The notes: a model not told the origin generated them from the sequence alone. A stretch of 64,000 nucleotides of DNA from Cnuella takakiae (GCF_001953305.1 NZ_MTFE01000010.1:240146-304145); one strand, 5' to 3'. Positions 18,194 through 27,985 are shown, counted from the first letter of the stretch. Made by a program: numbers and translations.

Positions 18194-20557
18194 CCCAGGT
18201 TTAAAATGTCGTGAATCAATCCATCGCTTTCCCGCTCTAGTTGCAAGATTTCTTCGGTCACCAGCTCAATATCCCGCAGGGGTTTGTGGCGGTAGAAGTA
18301 TTTGTTGAAGGAGATCTCGTAACCAATCTTCACCGCTTCCATATTGATCCAGGCTTCGGACACATGGGGCCTTACTTCTTTTAGGAAATAGTGATAAATG
18401 TTGTCTTTCAGCGGCACGTTCTCCGTATCGCGGAGGTCGGCCTCTGTTTCGTATTGCAGGTACTCGCCTCTTTTAGCAGTGGGATAGTAGCCATAATCGG
18501 GCAACTGCTCTTCGGTACAGCCCAGCAGGAGGAGCAAATCCGTCAGCTTTTCGCCGGTGAGCTTAACGGTGCCGCGGATCACTTTCTCGGCGGCTGCATC
18601 ATACCAGCTTACGGCATTGAGGATAGCGTTCTTCTCGGAAGCACCCAGCTTAAGACTCATAGCTTTTAGTTCCATGTCCACCAGGGCTGCAAACGCGTTG
18701 AAATCATTGTATTCGTCCTGCCCGATGCGCTCCATCAGCAGGTTAGCCGTTTGCAACAGGCCTAGGCCTTTTTGCCAGGTATCAGGGCTTGTCAGCGCTT
18801 TAGTTTGCTTGGCATTCAGGTTCAGCTCCTGCTTTTCGCACCAGTCGGCAATGGCTTTTGCATGTTGGCCCAAGCTCGTATACAGGTCTTCGCCCCACTC
18901 GCTCCAGGCCCATTGCATAGGTTCACGCAGGCCCCGGTCGAAGCGCAGTGTTTCGATGCGTGCGGCCGAGAACTGTGCCTTCAGGCGTTTGGGTCGTTCG
19001 ATGGTTACCTTGTAGTAGCCAAAGTCTGAATTATCGAAGATCTTGGAAGCAATGCCTTCGTCTTCGCCAGTGGCGTCGGCCACCTTTTTTTCCACCGCTT
19101 CCATTTCGCGGTACACCCGTACAATCTCACGGATATCTTCGGGGCTGAACTCGCAGTTTTTATTACCCAGGTTCTTGCGCAGCTTGCGATAGAGCTGGCC
19201 GGCATCAATGATCTGCACCTTGCCCTTGCGGTGTGCAGGCTTGTTATTGGAAAGGAGCCAGATATAAGTGGTGATACCTGTGTTGTAAAACAGGTTGTTG
19301 GGCAACTGGATGATGGCTTCCAGCCAGTCGTTTTCGATGATGTAGCGGCGGATATTGCTTTCGCCGCTGCCCGCATCGCCGGTAAACAGGCTGGAGCCGT
19401 TGTGTACCGAGGCTATGCGGCTACCCAACGGCGAAAAGCGCAGTGGCTTCATCTTGTTCACCATCTCCATCAGGAAAAGTAGCTGCCCATCGGAGGTACG
19501 GGGTATAGCGTCGGCTTCTTCAATAGTACCCCAGTAATCGGGCAACTGTATGCGAAAGCGAGGATCAATTACGTCTTTGCCATCCTTGATATTCTTTACC
19601 TCGCTGCTCCAGCTTTTGCCATAAGGCGGGTTGGAAAGCATAAAGTCGAAATGCTTACCGGCAAATTCATCACTACTGAGGGTAGAACCGTTCTTGATGT
19701 TCTCCGGGTCATTACCCTTGATCATCATATCGCTCTTACAGATGGCGTAGGTTTCGTCGTTGATCTCCTTGCCAAAAAGGTACACATCGCCAGTAGCGCG
19801 GATGCCGCCTTCAGGATCTTTGATAAAGTTCTGCGCCTCCGTAAGCATACCACCCGATCCGCAGGCGGGATCATAGATGGTCATTACCGGAGGCAGCACA
19901 TCCTGCACGGGCTCAAACACGATGTGGGTCATCAGGTCAATCACCTCACGGGGGGGTGAAGTGTTCCCCTGCCTCCTCGTTGTTTTCTTCGTTGAACTTC
20001 CGGATCAGCTCTTCAAACACATAACCCATACCCAGGTTGGAGAGGGCAGGCAGCTTGCGGCCGTCGGGATCAGTCTTTTCAAAAGGAGTTAGGTTGATAG
20101 CTGGCGAGGTAAACTTCTCCAGCACATTCAGCAGCACGTCTTTGACAGCCATGTGGCGAACCTGCTCGCGCAGCTTGAACTTCTCAATGATCTCCTGCAC
20201 ATTGGCGCTAAAGCCATTGAGGTAAGCATTGAAGTTAGCCTCCAGTATTTGCCGGTTGTTGGTAGCGGTATCTTTCAGGCGCTGCAGGGTCCACTCGCTG
20301 GTATTGTAAAACACAAACCCAGAGGCATCGCGCAGGCCGGCTTCATCCAGTTCTTTCAAGTTGGCATCTTCCTTCTGGAAGCGCAGTTCTTCCATCACGG
20401 CTTCCTTGGAGGGCTCCAACAAGGCATCGAGGCGGCGCAGCACCACCATGGGCAGGATCACATCGCGGTACTTACCGCGTACATATATATCGCGCAGGCA
20501 GTCGTCGGCAATGGACCATATAAAGGAAACGAGGCGGTTGTGAACGGAGTGGTTCAT
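18190..20557 (-). pseudogene. hsdM: Type I restriction-modification M subunit, frameshifted at a C7 tract
   Basis: Two adjacent frames together encode one HsdM. The first, 20557-19946 (203 residues), has the helical N-terminal domain (FIWSIADDCLRDIYVRGKY) and ends in NNEEAGEHFTPP followed by TGA. The second, open to 18190, carries the N6-adenine methylase domain with motif I DPACGSGGML and motif IV SNPPYG, and the C-terminal helical part. The family consensus at the junction is GEHFTPREV; six C bases on the coding strand would give exactly this, but seven are present (G7 on the plus strand, 19950-19956). The gene is otherwise intact, so it may be phase-variable, newly broken, or the extra base may be a sequencing error. 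It starts 46 bases after the receiver-protein gene. Confidence 0.88.
19950..19956 (-). repeat. Homopolymer tract (C7 on coding strand) at the hsdM frameshift
   Basis: Seven consecutive G on the plus strand sit exactly at the FTPREV codons of hsdM. Removing one base restores the 2,367-base frame. Such tracts are prone to slipped-strand mispairing and also to base-calling error. Confidence 0.8.
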
Positions 20558-20603
20558 AATGATAAAAGGAATTTAATGCGTAGGTTTTGCTTCAAGAATG
20601 ATT

Positions 20604-21533
20604 TTAAGTGGAAGCTATATTCTGGACAAGCTGCCTAAACCACAAGAGCTGTTCAAGTAATGCAAACTTAAGCGCTTCCAATGTGTAACGGGAGTTTTGG
20701 TAAACCCTATCCGGGCTGTAATGGATTAAATTACCCGTAATCCAGTAAATACTAGTAGAGAGATTATCCAAATCTGATCCCTGGTAATCAAATTCTTTGT
20801 CCGTAAATTCTTTCCCATCATCAGCGGGCCGTCTTCCTGAAAGCCATTTTTTGGCGGCATTAAAGTCCAACATTCCGTTTCCGGTGCGAAAGAATTTGTC
20901 AGGCAAGATATTGGAAGAAAGCCGATTTAAGCTTTTGTAGATCGCCTCTTGTATCGCCCTTATCTGGGTAGCTTGTTCTTTGATTAAAGAAACACTAATG
21001 GGATCAAACTCTGCACACAACACTGAAACCAGCATCGATTCTACTTCTTTATCCAGGTACCCTTTCTTAAATAGCTCAAAGATTTCAGTATGCTGTTGCC
21101 TTGCGAGGTATTCATCGGATTTTGTAATCCTATCAACAATATATTGGAATAGCCTACTTTGATCGGTTACTTTCTCAAACACATCCAGTTTGCCGATATG
21201 CCTCGTCACCTTTTTATTGTCAGCAAAACCGGTGTTCAAACAAAAAGGTATTGGCTTATCACGCTTGGTGTTGATCTCATTTAATCCAAGCAGGGCGTTA
21301 CCTACAAAGTCAAAATCAACCGCCGTATCTTCTTCATCTACTAGACATAAAGCATCAAGGATGATAAAGTCTACTGAAGCATTATCGGCTATCTCTTCTA
21401 ATGCTGATTGCAAGTTGGCATAGTGCAACAAACTAATGTTGTACTCAGCGGCAGCGCCAGCTAATTCTGTCGCATAGTCTATATCATCGTCGATAATGAT
21501 CGTATTAATAACAAGATCATTTTTCATAAGCAT
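20604..21533 (-). CDS. Receiver-domain protein with helical output domain
   Basis: A 309-residue protein with an N-terminal response-regulator receiver fold. The acidic pair is in IIIDDDIDY (D15-D17), the phospho-acceptor is D60 in FIILDAL, the switch Thr is T101 in CLNTG and the conserved Lys is K121 in VFEKV, so the site appears complete. Residues about 135-309 have no DNA-binding helix-turn-helix I can recognise; they are mainly helical, with a late segment YWITGNLIHY ... LLEQLLWFRQLVQ. The start (ATG at 21533 or 21527) overlaps the end of the methylase-kinase fusion by 11-17 bases, so this is its obvious cognate partner. It precedes hsdM by 46 bases. Output through protein contact rather than DNA binding is inference. 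Confidence 0.75.
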   Translation of the reverse strand: MLMKNDLVINTIIIDDDIDYATELAGAAAEYNISLLHYANLQSALEEIADNASVDFIILDALCLVDEEDTAVDFDFVGNALLGLNEINTKRDKPIPFCLNTGFADNKKVTRHIGKLDVFEKVTDQSRLFQYIVDRITKSDEYLARQQHTEIFELFKKGYLDKEVESMLVSVLCAEFDPISVSLIKEQATQIRAIQEAIYKSLNRLSSNILPDKFFRTGNGMLDFNAAKKWLSGRRPADDGKEFTDKEFDYQGSDLDNLSTSIYWITGNLIHYSPDRVYQNSRYTLEALKFALLEQLLWFRQLVQNIAST

Positions 21534-24336
21534 TCAGTTTAAATGAAAAACGCATATTGAATTCACCTACCTCTTTGGATATATCTTCAACCGCAAGGAA
21601 AGCCCCTCCCATTGCCTTCAATGCCTTGTCAATAAATGCTCCTCCTATACCCATCCCACCCTTTGCTGCATTACTGGTGAATCCTTTTGCAATAAACTTC
21701 TCGGTAGTAAGCTCCTTAGTAGCTATACCATTGTTTTCGATAAAGACAAACACTTCCATAGGATCATTCCTATGATTGGTAATCCCGAATATCCTGATCA
21801 TGGATTTATGAGATGGTTTTCCTTGAAAGCCATGCACAAATGCATTGTCAAAAAAATTCTCAAAAACGCTTTGCAACAAGTGCTTATCTACCCATACCCT
21901 CGGAGCATTACGATTACCTTCAAACGCCTGTATATTTAAAGTGAACTTATCAGCATAATCAGGACCAACTTCCTTTTCTAAAAACTCCCACAAATCAATT
22001 AATTCCATTTGCAATGCCTCTTTCTTGATTTTTGTAAAATCATAAGTACGGCGTAAAATTTCGTCTACTCGTTTTACACTTTGGTTGATCCGGGAAATAG
22101 TATTTACAAGATTAAAATGCTGATACTGATCTTCACTTTGTCCAGGCAATATTCTATATGCTAAATCGGTAAGCTTTACGGGCTCTGAAGACTCATCTTT
22201 CCGCTTTAAGTACTGCTCTAACCGAAGCACCGCCGACTGGATGCTACCTAATGGTCCTTTTACTTTATGCTTCAACTCACCAATAAGCATCGATGCTTCG
22301 TCCCGGTTAGTCAGACTTTCATTCAGAAGAATTTCATCAACCAGTTTTTTTTGCTGATGCAATGGCACCCACATCACTTTGAGCGAAAAAAAGTCCTCCA
22401 AACGAAAATTCCTTTTGGCTGCCCGGTTCCTAATCCGATTGAGTTGATCAGTAAAATAGGGCCGTGTAAGCTGATAGGCCAGGAAGTGAGGTAACATTTT
22501 ATCAACATTGGGTTGCAGCCCAATTACCGGATTGCTTATCAATGCGGGGTCTGGTCCATTATAAACAGTAGGCTTTAACAATGCTCCTTCCGTAGTGATC
22601 AGGATTGTTCCGGCAGGAACCAGATAAGGCTCCAGCTCCCTACAGAGGGCAGCATACTTCGCAGGAGGCTTACTTCCTATCACACCCTCCACCTGAAGGT
22701 CGCTTGCATTAAATAAAGGTATAGCCCCCTTATCTGTAACTGTTGGCCGATGCGCTTTACTGGGCCTGTAAACCCTTATTCGGTTTGCAGTTTCTTTTTT
22801 CTGAACAGGAACAGACAGCATATCGCCAACGGTTCTGTAACCCTCTTCTTCGGTGTAAACCGGGGCGTTCAAAACGGCCACATCCAATGTGTATCCAACG
22901 GCCTTTACCTTAGCCAGGTTAATGGTATTGCCATGTTGACGCCATTGCTCCAGATGATATTGAGCTCCGATTACGGAAATCATCTTTTCAAAACCTTCCA
23001 GGGTTTCTTCACGGCCATCATAAGTAAAAACTTCTTGGCGCGCTGTTCTCATCCTCGATCTGTTGAGAATAACTAAAACTGTACGCACCTGCGAATAAGG
23101 CGCAAAGGCACCTTGTGGCAGGTGAACAATTGCATCGACAAGGTTTTCCGAAATCAAACGTTTCCGAAGCGCTACATACTTATGAGCGTTTGAAGTGATC
23201 AATAGGTCCGGCAAAATCAAGCAGGCTTTTCCATCTGGCTTGATATGCGCTAAGGCCATCTCGATGATCAACCAATAGTAATCATTTCCGAAACCCGCAA
23301 AATGATAAGAATGAGCTCGCTTTATGATACTACCCAAAAAGGGGGGATTAGAGATAAACCAATCGCTAAACCATCCCTGCTCTGCCCAGTCACAAAATGC
23401 ATCTTTCCTTGCGACCAACACATTACGAAAGCCACAGACTGCAAAATTGTATTTTGAAACAAGCACTGCATCCGGGTCAATATCTCCCACGACGGTTTGA
23501 AAATCTTTGTTGTTACCTGCTCTAAGTATTTGAGCAAGAAGCGTACTTTTTCCAGTAAACGGATCAAAAACCACTTCATTGTCCTTTATCTGGACAAGTG
23601 CTTGAGCAAGCTTTATAACAATAGCTGGGGTTGACCCTAGATTTTTAAACCTTCGCTTCCAAAAAAATTCGTTGGTAAGATTTAGAAAGAAATCTCTGAA
23701 ATCCTCCTCATCAATATTAGCAATCGAGTACCGACTGAAATAATCGCTAGTTTGGTTTTCATACCCTTCTTCACTTAATTCTTCATGTCGAAGATTGATT
23801 ACATAAATTGGTGAAAGCGTTGAATGATATAAAAGTTCAAAAATAGTATTCTTCACATGGTGTTCAATCCCCTGAAATGCTTTGATAGCGGTATCAAACA
23901 AACCATAGAAGCGTTGTGATTGTCCTAACTGGATCAGTTGGTCCACAAATCTTTGCTCTTTTGCTTCAAGGCTATCCTGGTGAAAATATCCAAGGATGCT
24001 TACATCTCCATATTTTAAGGTGATTGCAAATGCGGGTAATAATACTTCAATCAAATGGTCTGAACCCAATCTGCTTTGCCGCAACAGATCCGCAATTTTG
24101 TTCAAACCATTCTTAAGATTTTCAAAAGCTAAACTCATTAACTCAACCTTTCCATCAGGAAGTACCCGGAACAACTCAGGATGTTTAGACACCCTTGTTC
24201 GAACCTGAGATACAGCTACCAGTTCATTATCCCTGCGCTTGTAAAGGTTGTATTCATGGAGTTTGTCAGCGATCTCCTGCGGAGTAGCCGGGCCAAAATT
24301 TACCAGAATATGTTTGATAGCTTCGTGAAGTGTCAT
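21517..24336 (-). CDS. HARE-HTH / N6-adenine methylase / specificity-like / histidine kinase fusion
   Basis: Domains, numbered from an alternative upstream ATG at 24432; subtract 32 for the preferred start at 24336 (MTLHEAIKHILVNFG). HARE-HTH lies at 33-95. An N6 methylase follows with motif I VVFDPFTGKSTLLAQ (288-301) and motif IV SNPPFLG (361-367). A single HsdS/type IIG-like target recognition region spans about 530-705, ending in LEDFFSLKVMWVPLHQQ. A histidine kinase module follows: H-box GELKHKVKGPLGSIQS with H722, N-box ENFFDNAFVHGF (858-869), G1 ENNGI and G2 GGMGIGGAFID (925-935). The fusion is therefore a self-contained modifying enzyme joined to a phosphotransfer and ATP-binding module. 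The receiver gene overlaps its 3' end and the type I operon follows. The G1 box differs from the usual DxGxG. Whether all activities remain is unknown. I know of no named system with this domain order. Confidence 0.85.
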   Translation of the reverse strand: MTLHEAIKHILVNFGPATPQEIADKLHEYNLYKRRDNELVAVSQVRTRVSKHPELFRVLPDGKVELMSLAFENLKNGLNKIADLLRQSRLGSDHLIEVLLPAFAITLKYGDVSILGYFHQDSLEAKEQRFVDQLIQLGQSQRFYGLFDTAIKAFQGIEHHVKNTIFELLYHSTLSPIYVINLRHEELSEEGYENQTSDYFSRYSIANIDEEDFRDFFLNLTNEFFWKRRFKNLGSTPAIVIKLAQALVQIKDNEVVFDPFTGKSTLLAQILRAGNNKDFQTVVGDIDPDAVLVSKYNFAVCGFRNVLVARKDAFCDWAEQGWFSDWFISNPPFLGSIIKRAHSYHFAGFGNDYYWLIIEMALAHIKPDGKACLILPDLLITSNAHKYVALRKRLISENLVDAIVHLPQGAFAPYSQVRTVLVILNRSRMRTARQEVFTYDGREETLEGFEKMISVIGAQYHLEQWRQHGNTINLAKVKAVGYTLDVAVLNAPVYTEEEGYRTVGDMLSVPVQKKETANRIRVYRPSKAHRPTVTDKGAIPLFNASDLQVEGVIGSKPPAKYAALCRELEPYLVPAGTILITTEGALLKPTVYNGPDPALISNPVIGLQPNVDKMLPHFLAYQLTRPYFTDQLNRIRNRAAKRNFRLEDFFSLKVMWVPLHQQKKLVDEILLNESLTNRDEASMLIGELKHKVKGPLGSIQSAVLRLEQYLKRKDESSEPVKLTDLAYRILPGQSEDQYQHFNLVNTISRINQSVKRVDEILRRTYDFTKIKKEALQMELIDLWEFLEKEVGPDYADKFTLNIQAFEGNRNAPRVWVDKHLLQSVFENFFDNAFVHGFQGKPSHKSMIRIFGITNHRNDPMEVFVFIENNGIATKELTTEKFIAKGFTSNAAKGGMGIGGAFIDKALKAMGGAFLAVEDISKEVGEFNMRFSFKLNAYEK

Positions 24337-24555
24337 AGTTGAGTGGAACAAAAGTTCATCATGCCGGTGCAACCTATTTGCACAACTACATGCAATTACC
24401 AAATTTTCGTCTTGATAAATATCGGATCCCAACCCTTAAGTTGAGCGGCGCTATTACCTTAACGCCTGGCCCATAACTGAATAACAAAGACATAAAATAC
24501 ATGCATCACAGGCTTCCGAACCGATTGATGACTCCTTAACTACAAAACTAAAAAA

Positions 24556-24572
24556 GCCGGGTTTTCCCCGGC
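24556..24572 (-). terminator. Rho-independent terminator after the helicase gene
   Basis: A GCCGGG / CCCGGC stem with a 5-base loop, flanked by A5 on the left (T5 on the minus strand) and by a T-rich run on the right. It lies 46 bases after the stop of the methyltransferase-helicase gene and would also act in the plus direction. It separates the upstream gene set (27-31 kb) from the restriction operon. Confidence 0.75.
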
Positions 24573-24617
24573 ACTTTTGTTTTTTTATGTTTTGATGCCC
24601 TATGATTTAAAAACCCG

Positions 24618-27098
24618 CTATCCCTCATGGATCAGAGGGGAAGACACAACCTGTTTATAAGTGGTAAACAGGTTTTCAGACTGTGCATCCCAACAAATAA
24701 GCCGGTCAGGCCTGAGCAGCCCCAGCAGGGGTTTAAAATACGCTTTTGCGTTCTGACTAATAGCAACAACCAGCATACAGTTGGTTCGGGTGGCAATTGT
24801 GTACACAAACTCCTTTACTTCATCCTCATATTCAACTTCCGCCTGCAGGCTCCAAACTACCAGTTCTTTCTCCAACCCCTTTAATCGTAAAATGGTTGTT
24901 GTCTCAACCGGTATGCCAGCCCTCCTGATTTCGCGGCAGAGGCCATCATCTTTTTCCATGATGGTAACCTGGTTGATATCAAAAGGTAAATATGCTGCCC
25001 TAATGGCAATGATCTTTTGTGCCAGTTCGGTGTCGTTGGCCCCACCAACAATGATGGGACGGGCTCCCGGCGGAGCCCCTTTATAAGGGGTGATTTCTGC
25101 TGTCACTTCCCGGTCCAAAGAACTTGCAGCAATAGCTTCCGATAAAGGGTAGATGGCCTCGCATATCCGGAAAGGTAGCCGGTAGGAACCATTCAAACGG
25201 TAATAGACCCTTCGGGCCATGGCTTTGTCTCTGGGTATGGAACCAGACTGGCCAATATGCACTGCCTGCGCCAGGTCGCCGGCAAGCACCAGCCGGTCAA
25301 CGTTTTTCAGCATCATACCCATCAGCTTATAATCGGTAGGGGTACAATCCTGAAATTCATCCACAAAAACATAATCGAAAGGTGCCGGGAGCCGGCGGCT
25401 TTCCAGTTCGTTGAACAACATCTGCCTGCGGGCAAGATAAGACTGTCCAGCCTGAGGATCGGCATGCATCCATTTGCCGTATTTGTGTAAAGCGGTAAAA
25501 ACGGCCTTTCGCCTGGGGCCGCGGTTCAAACTGATTCTACGCCCCCTGCCCTTCCGTTCCACTCCCTGATAGTTGTCTTCACCCAATACCAGTTTGCATT
25601 GCAACCCATAAATCACCCGGTGGTATTCTTCCAGCAAAAAATCCGGGTTGAGAATTTCATTCCATTTGTCAGCTGCTATGCCCTGTTCTTTTTTTGTTTC
25701 CAGAACAAATCTTTCCAGGGCTTGCCGGTGGGTGTTCTCGTTGAACGGTTTGAATTGGATGCTGCCTACGTACTTACCCAGCATCTCGAAATGAACAAAC
25801 CGGATCTGAATGCTAAATTCAGCACCCGTAGTCAAATCCCCCGTACCATCGTTAACGCCATTTACCACTTTGTTGTATTGTTGCCTCACAGACTTTCCCT
25901 TGGCTTCAAGAAGGTCAGTCAACCAGGCACGCAGTTGCTTGATCAACGATTTATTAAACGTTGTTACCAATATATTCAAAGGTCCTGTCCACTTGTGCTT
26001 TTCCAGCACATTGATGATCTTTTCGGTAACGACAATACTTTTGCCACAACCGGCAGGGCCTGTTATGATGGAAGGCTGCTCTTCATATCGTGCTGCCCTG
26101 ATCTGGTCATCGTTTAACTGCACTTCGCGGCGTACACGCAGAGGAGGATTGAACAAATCCAATACCTCTGGTAAGGAGCGCATATTGAAGCTTAAACCAG
26201 ACTGCTGTTTTTCCAGGCCAAGCGCATTGAAACTGCCATCTGCCCAGGAAACGGCGCTTTTAGATGCCTTTAGCCTGTATTTCTCTACAAGGCGCATCCT
26301 GTATGCCGACACAACTGGCAAGGCACCCTGAAAGACAGACTCGTCACTGGAAGCAACGATCATGTTGAAGCCGCGCTGCCGCATTTTTGCAGAAAGTGAG
26401 CTCATCATGTTCCGCTTTCTTTCTTGTGCAGAAGTAAGCATCAGAATTTTAGAAGGCTCAAATGATTTTATCAATTCATCGAAGTTGGATTGCAGGTAGG
26501 ATTCATTTTCCGACGAATCGAACAGGTAGCTGGCACATACCCATGGATTGGTGATGCTGAACTCGCCTCTGTTTGTCCAGGAATAAACATGGTATTCTAC
26601 CAAAAGATCGCGTAGTTCGGGATAATGTTTTATGGCTGCCGGCCAGAGGTAAGAGCGTAAATACGAAAGCATAAAAGGGCTGACGTCCACATTGATGATC
26701 CGCATCAGTGGCATACGTTTCCCCGCTCTTTTGAAAGCCACTGCGGCAAGGCCAAAACAAAACTGAACGCATCCAGTACCTGCTCCAAGGTCAAACACTT
26801 CAACCGGCTGACTGGCCGCGCAGGCTTCAGTTACTTTATCACAGAAATGAGACAGAAATACATTCATCCGCCTGGCCTGGTACCAAAGCGAGTAAGCAAG
26901 GGGTGTAGTGTACCGGTCGTAGCATAAATCAGTATTCTGTACCAGATTGTAAGCTTCCTGTTGGGCTATGCTTAGATCATAACCAAAGTTTGGATTTCGC
27001 TCATTGGCAGCAACAAATGCCTGAGCAGCTTCCAGGATAATTTGTTCAATGGTTGGTTGTTGGTTTCGGAACCACTGGGTGAGTTGGGTTCGGTTCAT
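24618..27098 (-). CDS. Methyltransferase-like domain fused to SF1 (UvrD-like) helicase
   Basis: An 826-residue fusion. The N-terminal third has a Rossmann methyltransferase signature, EVFDLGAGTGCVQF (motif I at 103-109), followed by an acidic strand end in RIINVDVSPFML and a class I-like layout to about residue 280. No NPPY-type motif is evident, although SITNPW (181-186) lies near that position. The second part is an SF1 helicase: Walker A GPAGCGKS (347-354), motif Ia LVTTFNKSLIKQLR, Walker B VFVDEFQD (577-584), motif III LVLAGDLAQAVH and a late TTTILRLKGLEKELVVW. Motif VI is less canonical (YTIATRTNCMLVV). The substrate of the methyltransferase-like part is unknown. The radical SAM gene lies 6 bases upstream and a terminator follows. 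Confidence 0.8.
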   Translation of the reverse strand: MNRTQLTQWFRNQQPTIEQIILEAAQAFVAANERNPNFGYDLSIAQQEAYNLVQNTDLCYDRYTTPLAYSLWYQARRMNVFLSHFCDKVTEACAASQPVEVFDLGAGTGCVQFCFGLAAVAFKRAGKRMPLMRIINVDVSPFMLSYLRSYLWPAAIKHYPELRDLLVEYHVYSWTNRGEFSITNPWVCASYLFDSSENESYLQSNFDELIKSFEPSKILMLTSAQERKRNMMSSLSAKMRQRGFNMIVASSDESVFQGALPVVSAYRMRLVEKYRLKASKSAVSWADGSFNALGLEKQQSGLSFNMRSLPEVLDLFNPPLRVRREVQLNDDQIRAARYEEQPSIITGPAGCGKSIVVTEKIINVLEKHKWTGPLNILVTTFNKSLIKQLRAWLTDLLEAKGKSVRQQYNKVVNGVNDGTGDLTTGAEFSIQIRFVHFEMLGKYVGSIQFKPFNENTHRQALERFVLETKKEQGIAADKWNEILNPDFLLEEYHRVIYGLQCKLVLGEDNYQGVERKGRGRRISLNRGPRRKAVFTALHKYGKWMHADPQAGQSYLARRQMLFNELESRRLPAPFDYVFVDEFQDCTPTDYKLMGMMLKNVDRLVLAGDLAQAVHIGQSGSIPRDKAMARRVYYRLNGSYRLPFRICEAIYPLSEAIAASSLDREVTAEITPYKGAPPGARPIIVGGANDTELAQKIIAIRAAYLPFDINQVTIMEKDDGLCREIRRAGIPVETTTILRLKGLEKELVVWSLQAEVEYEDEVKEFVYTIATRTNCMLVVAISQNAKAYFKPLLGLLRPDRLICWDAQSENLFTTYKQVVSSPLIHEG

Positions 27099-27104
27099 AT
27101 GCAG

Positions 27105-27956
27105 TTAAATTGGTTGAAAGCCTTCTTTCCCTATTCCAAGATCGGGTATATAGCTTTTGATGATGCCTTCCACTTCGCTATACCGTTCAGCAGTCCAGCC
27201 ATACTTTCGTACCAACTGTTTTGCTTCTTCGCGAGTGCCGGCTGTGAACCGGCCTCTGTCGGGGTGGAAAGGCTGGATGATAAACTTGCTGATTCCGGTA
27301 TCCAGAAGCGATTGGGCAAAAGCATGAGGCTCTTCTACCGGTAGCAATGGTGTCATGGTGATACATGCCTGCACACCCGCTGCGGCAACTTCCTTGATGG
27401 CGGCCAGCCTTGCTTTGTTACCAGGGCATAGCGGCTCAAAAACTTTGCGTACCTCTTCGCTATCGGTGGTGATGGTCATGTTGACCTGCAGGTGCTGAAA
27501 TTGTTGCAACAAATCGATATCACGGGTAACAATAGGGCTCCGAGTTTGAATGACCAGCCGGGGCTGATGGTAGTGAAGCAACTCCTTAAGTAATTCCCTG
27601 GTCAGTTCAATTTTTCGCTCGATGGGTTGATACGGGTCCGTTACGGAACTCATATACACCGTTTTTCCCGTAATTGGCTTGGAACGGTACTTTTTCAACA
27701 GTGCCAACGCATTGGCTTTTACATCCACCCAATACCCCCAGTTTTCCTGAGCAACTGTATCTCTGGCAAAAAATGCCGCATAGCAATACGTACAGCCAAA
27801 AGCACAACCAGAATAAGGATTAAGGCTATAATCATAATCGGCCATAAAACCACTGGTCTTGTTGAGTATCGTACCTACCTCCTTGTACTGGATTCGGGAA
27901 TGCCCTAGCTGGTTGAGTTTTGGCGGCTGTTGCTCAGAGAAAAGATCGGCCTGCAT
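27105..27956 (-). CDS. SPL-family radical SAM protein
   Basis: A 283-residue radical SAM protein with the CxxxCxxC cluster CAFGCTYC (C51, C55, C58) after DYSLNPYSG, as in spore photoproduct lyase-like (SplB-type) small radical SAM proteins widely found in bacteria. The barrel follows, with VYMSSVTDPYQPIERK, LVIQTRSPIVTRDID and VNMTITTDSEEVRKVFEP matching that family. It would bind a 4Fe-4S cluster and cleave SAM; the substrate is unknown, and DNA repair is only one possibility. It lies 29 bases downstream of the HDR-motif gene and 6 bases before the methyltransferase-helicase, so it belongs to the same transcript. Confidence 0.88.
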   Translation of the reverse strand: MQADLFSEQQPPKLNQLGHSRIQYKEVGTILNKTSGFMADYDYSLNPYSGCAFGCTYCYAAFFARDTVAQENWGYWVDVKANALALLKKYRSKPITGKTVYMSSVTDPYQPIERKIELTRELLKELLHYHQPRLVIQTRSPIVTRDIDLLQQFQHLQVNMTITTDSEEVRKVFEPLCPGNKARLAAIKEVAAAGVQACITMTPLLPVEEPHAFAQSLLDTGISKFIIQPFHPDRGRFTAGTREEAKQLVRKYGWTAERYSEVEGIIKSYIPDLGIGKEGFQPI

Positions 27957-27985
27957 GTTTATAGCTGGGTTATAAAGAAAGGAAA

